A stretch of DNA of 64,000 nt from Paenibacillus kyungheensis (lineage in GTDB: Bacteria; Bacillota; Bacilli; Paenibacillales; Paenibacillaceae): contig NZ_CP117416.1 in NCBI RefSeq assembly GCF_028606985.1, forward strand, positions 3,696,001 to 3,760,000, given 5' to 3'. Under the pieces are notes generated by a model. The model ran no database searches, was not told the DNA's origin, and was given only the letters and a program-made list of their open reading frames with translations. Position numbers and translations under genes: made by a program. Of this stretch, positions 1-8,928 are shown piece by piece (the first letter of the stretch is position 1; every line of letters begins with the position of its first letter).

Positions 1-1341
<1,341 letters not shown>

Positions 1342-1354
1342 CTAATGATGCTTT

Positions 1355-1386
1355 TATGATAAAGTATGAAATGCATTTCAGATCAA
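1355..1386 (-). promoter_or_regulatory. Putative promoter with 14-bp palindromic operator of the GH1 gene
   Basis: Reading the minus strand, a possible -35 (TTGATC, 1381-1386) and -10 (TATCAT, about 1356-1361) flank a perfect palindrome TGAAATGCATTTCA at 1367-1380. A perfect dyad between the core elements is typical of a repressor site, for example a GntR/HutC-type sugar regulator. The 19-nt spacer is long, so the exact promoter elements are uncertain; the palindrome itself is plain to see. Confidence 0.5.
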
Positions 1387-1393
1387 GCTTTGT

Positions 1394-2491
1394 TTATGAT
1401 AGTGGCTTAGCTAATTGTACCTGATTCCGTCCAGCCGACTTGGCTATATACAATGCTTGATCTGCTTGTTCAAACATGTTTTCAGGCTGATCCTGCGGAT
1501 AACAACTTACACCGATCGATATCGTAATATGAATCACTTGTCCATCGTCTAATTGAAAATCGTGAGCTTCGATCTTTTTACGAATCGATTCTGCTATTTT
1601 TAACGTTTTTTCGATTCCACAGTCATTTAAGATCGCAGCAAATTCTTCTCCGCCTTTACGAGCACAGTGATCATTAGAACGCATAGCCTCTTTTAACAAT
1701 TGAGCTATTTGAATCAATACCGTATCTCCATTTAAATGTCCATACGTATCATTAACATCTTTAAAATAATCAATATCTAAAAGGAGCAAACCAAAAGGTT
1801 GTGGATAATGCACCAAATTTATCGTTTTTTGTTCAAACATTTTTTCAAATGCACGTGGATTATGAAGCCCTGTCAAAAAATCAAGATTGGCTGCTTCACG
1901 CATTAATAACAATGCATCATCGGTACGTTTCATATAACGAAGTAAATAATAAACAAACAATACCCCGGGAATATAAAACGCTGCAAAGACTATAATCGGA
2001 AAAAAGGAGTGTTCCCCTAGTACAGAAATTACAGATAAAGCATATACACACAAAATCCCGATCATCATGCGTAGCCAGTAAGATAACGCCAGCTCTTTGC
2101 CTTTTCTCATAAATAATCCTGTAATCACAAACGTAAAGATCGCATTAAAAAATCCGATAAATGAACTAAAATTGATAGGGTCTATTAAAAATAAGCGATA
2201 CACTCCAATAATGACAGCCGTGATCAAACTACTTAATGCTCCACCAAAGTAAAACGACAATATAATAGCCACCTGACGAAGATCCAGTACTATCATAGGT
2301 GACAAACGAAAAGAGAAATATTTAGTCAATAAAATTCCAATTATTCCCGCAATAACACCGGATAGCAATTTGACATACAATGACTGGATATTGATTCGTT
2401 TACTCAGCCATTTTAATATTAAATTACCAAAAAAGAGTGTAGTTGTTAGAAATGTAAGGTTGTTCAGAAGCGATTGAATAATAGTCAGCAT
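1394..2491 (-). CDS. Membrane diguanylate cyclase (5TMR-LYT + GGDEF)
   Basis: The protein has 365 residues. Residues 1-185 hold five to six hydrophobic helices of the 5TM receptor type found in LytS and YhcK. Residues about 200-360 form a GGDEF domain with the active-site signature GGEEF at 280-284 and the preceding LDIDYFKDVND motif. An RxxD inhibitory I-site (RSND) lies five residues before GGEEF, so product inhibition by c-di-GMP is expected. Architecture and length match B. subtilis YhcK (DgcK). It would make c-di-GMP from two GTP at the membrane in response to an unknown signal. It stands between the GH1 gene and the yqe operon terminator; no partner phosphodiesterase is visible in the window. 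Confidence 0.92.
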   Translation of the reverse strand: MLTIIQSLLNNLTFLTTTLFFGNLILKWLSKRINIQSLYVKLLSGVIAGIIGILLTKYFSFRLSPMIVLDLRQVAIILSFYFGGALSSLITAVIIGVYRLFLIDPINFSSFIGFFNAIFTFVITGLFMRKGKELALSYWLRMMIGILCVYALSVISVLGEHSFFPIIVFAAFYIPGVLFVYYLLRYMKRTDDALLLMREAANLDFLTGLHNPRAFEKMFEQKTINLVHYPQPFGLLLLDIDYFKDVNDTYGHLNGDTVLIQIAQLLKEAMRSNDHCARKGGEEFAAILNDCGIEKTLKIAESIRKKIEAHDFQLDDGQVIHITISIGVSCYPQDQPENMFEQADQALYIAKSAGRNQVQLAKPLS

Positions 2492-2540
2492 CTCAAAATC
2501 CTCATCTGTGAATTTGCAAAGCAGTATAGATTATTATATC

Positions 2541-2567
2541 AAAAAAAGCTCCCTATACTGGGAGCTT
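2541..2567 (-). terminator. Rho-independent terminator of the yqe operon
   Basis: An AGCTCCC/GGGAGCT stem with a short loop is followed on the minus strand by a run of U (the A run at 2541-2547). It lies just after the yqeM stop. Confidence 0.85.
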
Positions 2568-2585
2568 CTATTAAATCATATCATA

Positions 2586-3356
2586 TTATTTAATCGCTAC
2601 AAAGAATAATCTAGCAGCATCTTCCCCAGCTTCTACCCATTCAAAATCAGCATAACAATGCACATCTCGAAAACCGGCTTTGATTAATTCTGTTTTCAAC
2701 CATTCTGGATCATAAGAACGTTGAACATGAGTTTCTTCAAAACGTTCATACAGCGCATGACGCTCTTCACCTGTACGGGCAAAAATCGTCAAATGATGCT
2801 CAATCTCGGTACGAACTTGATCATATTCACATGTCCATAAATACGAAACAGAACGCTCATCTAACATAAAGGGTTGCTCTTCATCATAACGGCGTAATGT
2901 CCGCGGATGGTGGACATCAAAAACAAATGTACCGCCTGATTTGAGCCCTTTGTATGTCGATTGAAACGTATCAACGATATACTCGGGTTCTGTTAAATAG
3001 TTCAAACAATCGCAAAACGAAATTACGCTATCGACCGGTTCAGGCAACATCCAGTGCGTCATATTTTGACACACCCAGTTCACACTACCGTTTTGAAAAA
3101 GGCGATGTCCTTGTGGAGTCGATTCTAGCTTGTCTTTCGCTACAGATAACATATCTGATGATAGGTCTATTCCTGTCACCTGGAAACCTGCATTCACAAG
3201 CGGAATCGTAATACTACCGGTTCCACATCCAAGTTCTGCCACTGTACGAGGCATACCATATTTATCCCAGACTTCACGCACAAAGCGTAGCCAATCCGGG
3301 TAAGGCATATCTGCCATTAATTCATCATATACATAAGCAAATTTCCGGTACGACAA
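2586..3356 (-). CDS. yqeM: Class I SAM-dependent methyltransferase YqeM
   Basis: A small cytoplasmic methyltransferase of about 256 residues. The SAM-binding motif I is seen as ELGCGTGSITIPL, followed by the acidic end of strand 2 (GIDLS) and a later FCDCLNYL motif. It is the last gene of the yqeG-yqeM run, as in B. subtilis; the substrate is not known. The frame is open further upstream to a TTG at 3386, but there is no Shine-Dalgarno site there. A TTG at 3354-3356 follows GGAAGGA by 11 nt and gives an N-terminus (SYRKFAYVYDELM) that lines up with the start of YqeM. The ATG at 3378-3380 is the other possibility. The intergenic gap to cvfB is short, consistent with co-transcription. Confidence 0.85.
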   Translation of the reverse strand: MSYRKFAYVYDELMADMPYPDWLRFVREVWDKYGMPRTVAELGCGTGSITIPLVNAGFQVTGIDLSSDMLSVAKDKLESTPQGHRLFQNGSVNWVCQNMTHWMLPEPVDSVISFCDCLNYLTEPEYIVDTFQSTYKGLKSGGTFVFDVHHPRTLRRYDEEQPFMLDERSVSYLWTCEYDQVRTEIEHHLTIFARTGEERHALYERFEETHVQRSYDPEWLKTELIKAGFRDVHCYADFEWVEAGEDAARLFFVAIK

Positions 3357-3430
3357 TACGCTAACCGTCCTTCCGTACATCTGCAATATCGATTACAGAA
3401 TGATCAATTCATACTACTAACGGCTAGTCT

Positions 3431-4354
3431 TTAAGATTGCTTTTCTTCTTCAGATGAAGATGCTTCAGAAGAATCTGCTGGCTTAACTAGCATCGTCCAG
3501 TTTTCTTTCTGCTCTACAATACCTTCGCGCATCAATTTACCAAGTGCACGCTTGAACGCAGATTTACTAATGCCAAATCGTTGCTTGATAATATCAGGTG
3601 TAGTGGTATCTGAATACGGCATAGCTCCATCAGGACGTTCTTGTAAGAAAGCAAGTAAGCGCTCTGCATCTTGATCGCGGCCCACTTCTTTACGAGGAAT
3701 CATCGATAGATTCACACGTCCATCTTCGCGAACTTGTGTTACACGTACATTGACTTTTTCACCGAGACGAAGCATACGACTGCGCTCGCTTTGATGAATC
3801 ATACCCAATGCTCCAAATCCAAGTACGCCACCTTCTACAATCACAAATGTTCCCATTTGTAATGGACGATAGACTTGTGCATCTAACCACAGGTTCACCC
3901 ATGATTCAGGAGCGTGAAAAGTATGCTCCATAAATTCAAGTTCACCTGCTAATTTAGCACGTAGACGACCTTGACGATCATGCTCCATCATCACATAGAC
4001 TTCATCGCCTACTTGCGGACGAAGTTCTTTGAGTTCTGGCATTTCGCTCAAAGGTAATAACAACTGACGACCTAGTCCCATTTCAAGAAAAGCTCCTAGA
4101 CGTGGATGTAGATCAGCTACAGTTAGCTTTGCCATTCCACCTAGTGTCAAAAATGGCTTTTTCATCGTTGCTGCTAGACGGTCTTCGGTATCATGGAAAA
4201 TAAAGACTTCGATATGATCGCCTATTTTGATTTTTTTGGTGATTTCACTGTAATGAAGCAATACATCGTTTTCTCCATCGGATAGAAAAAAACCATACGG
4301 CGATACTTCACGCACCAATTCAAGCGTTAATACTGTACCGGATTCAAAACTCAT
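3431..4354 (-). CDS. cvfB: CvfB/YitL family S1-like RNA-binding protein
   Basis: The protein has 307 residues. Successive S1-like OB folds cover about residues 1-210 (for example GTVLTLELVREVSPYGFFL and EKVNVRVTQVREDGRVNLSM), and a C-terminal winged-helix region covers about 225-285 (TPDIIKQRFGISKSAFKRALGKLMREGIV). This is the CvfB (conserved virulence factor B) architecture; family members bind RNA. It ends in a Glu/Ser-rich tail. Its ATG overlaps the rsfS stop (ATGA), so it is translationally coupled to rsfS. In B. subtilis the homologue yitL is not in the yqe operon, so this is an insertion into an otherwise conserved gene order. Confidence 0.9.
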   Translation of the reverse strand: MSFESGTVLTLELVREVSPYGFFLSDGENDVLLHYSEITKKIKIGDHIEVFIFHDTEDRLAATMKKPFLTLGGMAKLTVADLHPRLGAFLEMGLGRQLLLPLSEMPELKELRPQVGDEVYVMMEHDRQGRLRAKLAGELEFMEHTFHAPESWVNLWLDAQVYRPLQMGTFVIVEGGVLGFGALGMIHQSERSRMLRLGEKVNVRVTQVREDGRVNLSMIPRKEVGRDQDAERLLAFLQERPDGAMPYSDTTTPDIIKQRFGISKSAFKRALGKLMREGIVEQKENWTMLVKPADSSEASSSEEEKQS

Positions 4355-4698
4355 ACGTTCTCCATCACTTTAGCATCTGACCACAGACGCTCGATATTAT
4401 AGTATTCACGCTCATCACGATGGAAAATATGCACGACGACATCGCCAAGATCCATTAGTACCCAACGAGCTGCATTCACGCCTTCCATACCACGGATCTC
4501 TGCTTTGGCATCATGCATTACTTTACGGATTTCACTTGCAATCGCTTGTACTTGTGTATCCGAGTTACCATGACAGATTACAAAATAATCAGCGATCATG
4601 GATACACCACGTAAATCTAGTGCTACCAGATTGCTTGCTTTTTTACTTTCAGCTGCTTCTACAGCAAGTTGCAATAATTGTTCAGGATTCAATTTCAT
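4351..4698 (-). CDS. rsfS: Ribosomal silencing factor RsfS
   Basis: The protein has 115 residues, the usual length for RsfS/YqeL/Iojap. Signature segments include DYFVICHGNSDTQVQAIA and WVLMDLGDVVVHIFHRDEREYYNIERLW. The family binds ribosomal protein uL14 and blocks subunit joining when nutrients are short. Its ATG overlaps the yqeK stop by one base (TAATG), with an SD-like GGGGGA upstream, and its own stop overlaps the cvfB start, so the three genes are coupled. Confidence 0.96.
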   Translation of the reverse strand: MKLNPEQLLQLAVEAAESKKASNLVALDLRGVSMIADYFVICHGNSDTQVQAIASEIRKVMHDAKAEIRGMEGVNAARWVLMDLGDVVVHIFHRDEREYYNIERLWSDAKVMENV

Positions 4699-5282
4699 TA
4701 AAGTTCCCCCTCGAGTTCTAGCTGTTTGACCAAATCGTTGCGAGATAAAACCGTTAACGGAAAAATAACTTGTCGTCTAGCCAGCAATAAATGAATCGTC
4801 GAATCAAATCCAGCTACCAATCCAGCTTCAAGACTATGCTCAGCTAGACTGCGAATATGATCTACTCCTGGAAAATCACGTCCAGGTTCTATATAATCAG
4901 CCAAACAAATTACTTTCTCCAACACAGTCATACCGACACGTCCAGAGGTATGATAACGAATCGCATTCAATATTTCTTCATCGTCCACACCGTATTCTGT
5001 CTGTGCCGTATATGCTCCCACTTCAGCATGCCATAACGGCTTGTCATACAATAATAGTTCATCATTTAACGCTTGTTCGCGTAATACTTGTTCTTGACGT
5101 TCAGTACTCCAATATTTCGCTACATCATGCAAAATGGCAGCAATCTCTGCTTTGACCGGATCAGCGCCATATCGCTTAGCAAGTACAATTGCTGATTGCA
5201 TTACACCTTCGGTATGCTTCCAGCGTTTTTGTGGCATTTGAGCGGATACAGATGCCTTCAACTCATCGCGTGTCAGGTTCAT
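4698..5282 (-). CDS. yqeK: HD-domain hydrolase YqeK (diadenosine tetraphosphatase type)
   Basis: About 194 residues from the chosen ATG. The HD-domain metal ligands are seen in order: WKHTEGVM, ILHDVAKYW, LWHAEVGAY, RYHTSG and CLADYIEP. Members of this family symmetrically hydrolyse Ap4A. The longer frame begins at 5309, but the ATG at 5280-5282 has AAAGGAG eight bases upstream and is the better start; it lies inside the end of nadD, giving a 20-nt overlap. It sits between nadD and rsfS exactly as in other Bacillales. Confidence 0.94.
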   Translation of the reverse strand: MNLTRDELKASVSAQMPQKRWKHTEGVMQSAIVLAKRYGADPVKAEIAAILHDVAKYWSTERQEQVLREQALNDELLLYDKPLWHAEVGAYTAQTEYGVDDEEILNAIRYHTSGRVGMTVLEKVICLADYIEPGRDFPGVDHIRSLAEHSLEAGLVAGFDSTIHLLLARRQVIFPLTVLSRNDLVKQLELEGEL

Positions 5283-5856
5283 AGATACCGCTCCTTTGTA
5301 TATATTCATTCACTAGATCATGTACCATATAACGAACAGATTTTCCTGCTGCTAGACGTTCACGGATATCTGTAGATGAAATATCAACTTGTGGCATATT
5401 CACCAGCACTACTTTTTCCTGCAAATAATCCGGTAAATCTTCTTTACGAATGACCGAACCCGGACGACCTACACCGATAAATGTAAGCACCTGTGCCAGT
5501 TCTTCAATCCCATGCCATTGTGTTAAAAAGTTCACCATATCTGCACCGATAATAAAAAAGAATTCATGCTCTGTATACCTTGCTCGTAATTCACGAATTG
5601 TATCAATTGTGTAGGATACGCCTCCGCGGACAAGCTCTATATCCAATGTACGAAAAGCAGGATTCGTTCCTACTGCAAGCTCCACCATCTGAAGACGTTC
5701 GTCTCCTCCAGCTCCCGCTTCGTGCTTATGCGGCGGAATATGTGACGGCATAAACCAGACTTCATCTAACGTACAACCTTGAAGCGCTGCTTCTGCTGCT
5801 AACATATGACCGATATGCACAGGATCGAATGTTCCACCCATAATACCGACTTTCAT
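5263..5856 (-). CDS. nadD: Nicotinate-nucleotide adenylyltransferase
   Basis: The protein has 197 residues. It starts with MKVGIMGGTFDPVHIGHM, carrying the GxFDPxHxGH nucleotidyl-transfer motif, and has the C-terminal ISSTDIRERLAAGKSVRYMV segment (ISSTxIR motif). It transfers AMP from ATP to nicotinate mononucleotide in NAD synthesis. The gene lies between yhbY and yqeK in the conserved order. The 43-nt gap upstream to yhbY suggests read-through from the same operon promoter. Confidence 0.97.
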   Translation of the reverse strand: MKVGIMGGTFDPVHIGHMLAAEAALQGCTLDEVWFMPSHIPPHKHEAGAGGDERLQMVELAVGTNPAFRTLDIELVRGGVSYTIDTIRELRARYTEHEFFFIIGADMVNFLTQWHGIEELAQVLTFIGVGRPGSVIRKEDLPDYLQEKVVLVNMPQVDISSTDIRERLAAGKSVRYMVHDLVNEYIQRSGIYEPDTR

Positions 5857-5899
5857 GAATACACCACCGAATACGATTTTATAATAAAAATAAGATCAA

Positions 5900-6196
5900 T
5901 TACGCTTTTGGTAATTCAATTTGTTTGTGGTCTTTGGATTCTTTGTACAAAATGATTGTACGCCCAATCACTTGAACCAACTCGGATTTAGTGCTTTTTG
6001 CTAATTCTTCTGCCAAATCTTTTGGTTCTTCCAGACAGTTGTTTAATACTGAAATTTTCATCAATTCGCGCGTTTCAATCGCATCCAGTACATGACGAAC
6101 AATCCCGTCATTCATACCGCCTTTACCGATTTGAAAAATCGCATCCAAATGATGAGCTTGTGAACGCAAAAAGCGTTTTTGTTTTCCTGTTAACAT
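5900..6196 (-). CDS. yhbY: Ribosome assembly RNA-binding protein YhbY/YqeI
   Basis: A 98-residue CRM-domain protein: LTGKQKRFLRSQAHHLDAIFQIGKGGMNDGIV carries the GxxG-type RNA-binding loop (GKGG). Family members associate with pre-50S particles. The frame can be extended to a TTG at 6211, but the ATG at 6194-6196 follows AAGGAG by 7 nt and is preferred. It lies 18 nt downstream of aroE. Confidence 0.95.
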   Translation of the reverse strand: MLTGKQKRFLRSQAHHLDAIFQIGKGGMNDGIVRHVLDAIETRELMKISVLNNCLEEPKDLAEELAKSTKSELVQVIGRTIILYKESKDHKQIELPKA

Positions 6197-6214
6197 ATAT
6201 TTCTCCTTCAATAC

Positions 6215-7090
6215 CTATTCTTTTTGATGATTCATCGCTTCTAGTAAAGCACTACGCATCACAGATATAGGCGCAGGTTCCCCTGTCCAATACTCATACG
6301 CATAAGCCCCTTGATAAACAAACATACCTAATCCACCAATTACCGTACAACCACGACTTTTAGCTTCACGTAACAAACGCGTTTCTAACGGATTATAGAT
6401 CAGATCGCTAACGACAATTCCTTCTGGAATTTGACGCTGTTCTAGTGGTGTATCATCACTATTCGGTGACATACCGATCGAGGTTGTATTAATAAGTATA
6501 TCGGTCTGCGGAAGAACTTTATCGAGTGTATCGTAGCTACCACTTTGTACTTGTAAAGTGTCATGACTGAACTCTTGAGCTAGTTGTTCAGCTTTATCCA
6601 ATGTACGATTAATGATCGTTACACTTGCTGGTTCTTCTCGCAACAAAGCATATACTACTCCACGCGCAGCACCACCTGCACCTAGAATCGTAATATGTTT
6701 ACCCGATAACTCACTATTTAATTCTTCTTTTAGAGATCGGACATAACCGATACCATCGGTGTTATATCCTTTTAATTTGCCATCTTTGATAACCACTGTA
6801 TTAACAGCGCCACAGCATATCGCTGATTCATCCAGTTCATCCATCAATTTCATCATTTCAACTTTATGAGGAATGGTGACATTGAATCCGCTAAAGCCTA
6901 GCGCTTTGGTACCTGCTACAGCTTCAGCAAGATGCTCTGGCTTCACATGTAAAGGAACATACATCCCCGGAATACCTGATGCTTCCAACGCAATATTATG
7001 CATAGCTGGTGATTTGGAATGCCCGATAGGATCTCCCATAACACCTAACAAAAGCGTATGATGAGATGAATTTGTTTTCCGGTTTGTCAT
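6215..7090 (-). CDS. aroE: Shikimate dehydrogenase
   Basis: The protein has 291 residues. The substrate-binding region (GDPIGHSKSPAMHN, and NVTIPHK with the catalytic Lys) is followed by a Rossmann NADP-binding segment (ILGAGGAARGVVYAL) and a C-terminal GLGMFVYQGAYAYEYW motif. It reduces 3-dehydroshikimate to shikimate in aromatic amino acid synthesis. The ATG follows AGGAGG by nine bases. Operon position between yqeH and yhbY matches other Bacillales. Confidence 0.97.
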   Translation of the reverse strand: MTNRKTNSSHHTLLLGVMGDPIGHSKSPAMHNIALEASGIPGMYVPLHVKPEHLAEAVAGTKALGFSGFNVTIPHKVEMMKLMDELDESAICCGAVNTVVIKDGKLKGYNTDGIGYVRSLKEELNSELSGKHITILGAGGAARGVVYALLREEPASVTIINRTLDKAEQLAQEFSHDTLQVQSGSYDTLDKVLPQTDILINTTSIGMSPNSDDTPLEQRQIPEGIVVSDLIYNPLETRLLREAKSRGCTVIGGLGMFVYQGAYAYEYWTGEPAPISVMRSALLEAMNHQKE

Positions 7091-7126
7091 TGTATAGTTC
7101 CTCCTGTGAATTAAGATAGGCTTACA

Positions 7127-8254
7127 TTAAATCAATGATGGACGCATCATTACTTTGACACCTTTAGGTAAATGAATAGCAGCTAATGCGCCTGTACTGC
7201 CGTTCACTTTGATCCAACCCAAGCCTGAAATAAATAGATCGTATTGTGAGCCGCGAGGAACACGGAATTCATGACGTGTCCATTCTGGCAAGTCTGCTAA
7301 ATGTTCTTTGGTTGGAGGTGCAAGCATTACTCCTGCATGATCTGCAAATAAGTCATCTGCACGTTCCAATTTGGTACGATGAATTTTGAGACCGTTATTA
7401 ATGAAGCAAGTAAATGATTGACGACCACCTTCAAGGTAATCGAATCGTGCCATCGCTCCGAAAAAGAGTGTCTGACCTTCATTTAATTGGTATACCATCG
7501 GTTTAAGCGGTTTGTCTGGCATAATCGCAGCCAAATCCTGCTTGGTTACGAGTTCCGTATAACGAGATTCATATACTATTCCCGGTGTATCAATAATAAA
7601 ATGTCCATCATCTAAAGGAATATTCACAGTATCTAACGTTGTACCCGGATAACGAGAAGTGGTTAGTTCTTCTTCCAGATCACTATAATCCGAAATTAGA
7701 CGGTTGATCAGTGTAGATTTCCCTACATTGGTCGCTCCAACTACATACACATCACGATTTCCACGCATCTCACCTACAACTTCAAGAATACGCTCAAATC
7801 CTGTATTTTGCTTGGCACTACAAAGAATGATTTCTTCGGTTTTGAGTCCGATTTCTTTCGCTTCTTTTTGTACCCAGTTACGCAATTTGTTCCAATTGGT
7901 GACTTTCGGCAACAAATCAATTTTGTTCACAGCTAAAATCACAGGATTATTGCCTACAAAACGTTGCAATCCTGAAATAACGCTACCCTGAAAATCGAAC
8001 AAGTCGACAATATGGATTACCAGTGCATCTTTTGTGCCCACTTCACTGAGCAATCGCAAGAATTCGCTCTGATCTACCGTTACTGTCGACGATTCATTAT
8101 AATTGCGGATACGGAAACAGCGCTGGCAGACTAGAGGTGTTCTTTCTAGTGCTTGTGCTGGTAAATATCCTGGTAATTCAGGCGCGTCCATCTGTAGTGT
8201 AATACCGCATCCACTACATTTCGCACCAGCGGTAAGACCGCTTTGTTCTGTCAT
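7127..8254 (-). CDS. yqeH: Ribosome biogenesis GTPase YqeH
   Basis: The protein has 375 residues. An N-terminal treble-clef zinc finger (CSGCG near residue 15 and CQRC near 43) precedes a circularly permuted GTPase: NKID (G4) and the SAKQ region (G5) come before GATNVGKST (G1) and DTPG (G3). YqeH is needed for 30S assembly. Its start overlaps the yqeG stop (ATGA) and is preceded by AGGAGG. Confidence 0.97.
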   Translation of the reverse strand: MTEQSGLTAGAKCSGCGITLQMDAPELPGYLPAQALERTPLVCQRCFRIRNYNESSTVTVDQSEFLRLLSEVGTKDALVIHIVDLFDFQGSVISGLQRFVGNNPVILAVNKIDLLPKVTNWNKLRNWVQKEAKEIGLKTEEIILCSAKQNTGFERILEVVGEMRGNRDVYVVGATNVGKSTLINRLISDYSDLEEELTTSRYPGTTLDTVNIPLDDGHFIIDTPGIVYESRYTELVTKQDLAAIMPDKPLKPMVYQLNEGQTLFFGAMARFDYLEGGRQSFTCFINNGLKIHRTKLERADDLFADHAGVMLAPPTKEHLADLPEWTRHEFRVPRGSQYDLFISGLGWIKVNGSTGALAAIHLPKGVKVMMRPSLI

Positions 8255-8778
8255 TTATTGTTTTCCTCCTCGGACCATAGTCCTTTTCTACGCAGTCGTT
8301 TTCTGGCAAACCGTTCGACCTTACGGTTAACTTTGGTTCTCCAACCTTCATCAGCAGCAGCGATAGGCAATACTAGAATCGTAAATAAACCGAGTCTGTT
8401 GCCACCATATACATCTGTTAACAATTGGTCGCCGATAACAATAGTCTGTTCTTCGCTCCATTTCATCAGCGTCATTGCTTTGCGAAATGGTGCATTGGAC
8501 GGCTTGCGTGCCGCATGCACAAATTTGATATCCAGTGGTGTAGCAAATAAGGATACCCTGCTCATATTGTTATTCGAGACGATAATCAGCTCGAAGCCGT
8601 ATTTTTTTACTTTAGCAAACCATTCAATCAATTCCGGTGTCGCATTTGGCGCTTTGGCACCAACGAGTGTGTTGTCTAAATCTGTAATGATTCCACGATA
8701 ACCTTTGGCATACATTGCTTCTAGATCAATATCAAATACAGTATTCACGCGCAACTTGGGTACGAGCATCTCAAACAA
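8251..8778 (-). CDS. yqeG: HAD-IIIA phosphatase YqeG
   Basis: The protein has 175 residues of the HAD superfamily. Motif I is DLDNTLVG, motif II VSNN, and the later GDQLLTDVYGGN carries motif IV. It is the first gene of the yqeG-yqeM operon. A TTG start at 8776-8778 is preferred because GAGGTG lies eight bases upstream; the ATG three codons later is too far from this site. The substrate of the family is not settled. Confidence 0.93.
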   Translation of the reverse strand: MFEMLVPKLRVNTVFDIDLEAMYAKGYRGIITDLDNTLVGAKAPNATPELIEWFAKVKKYGFELIIVSNNNMSRVSLFATPLDIKFVHAARKPSNAPFRKAMTLMKWSEEQTIVIGDQLLTDVYGGNRLGLFTILVLPIAAADEGWRTKVNRKVERFARKRLRRKGLWSEEENNK

Positions 8779-8835
8779 GCTTTATTCACCTCGGTTTCAT
8801 ACGACAAACTATATCATAAGTGTAACCTATCTGAC

Positions 8836-8867
8836 AAAAAGAAACGCCGCATCAGCGGCGTTTTTTT
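8836..8867 (-). terminator. Rho-independent terminator after the transglutaminase gene
   Basis: An AAACGCCGC/GCGGCGTTT stem with a four-base loop (8842-8863) has a T run on both strands. On the minus strand it ends the moxR-DUF58-transglutaminase unit just before yqeG. Confidence 0.88.
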
Positions 8868-8928
8868 GTAGGATCTATCAATAGTTTGTCCAACGTTTTG
8901 AACAATCATTCAGCCATCCACCATTATA

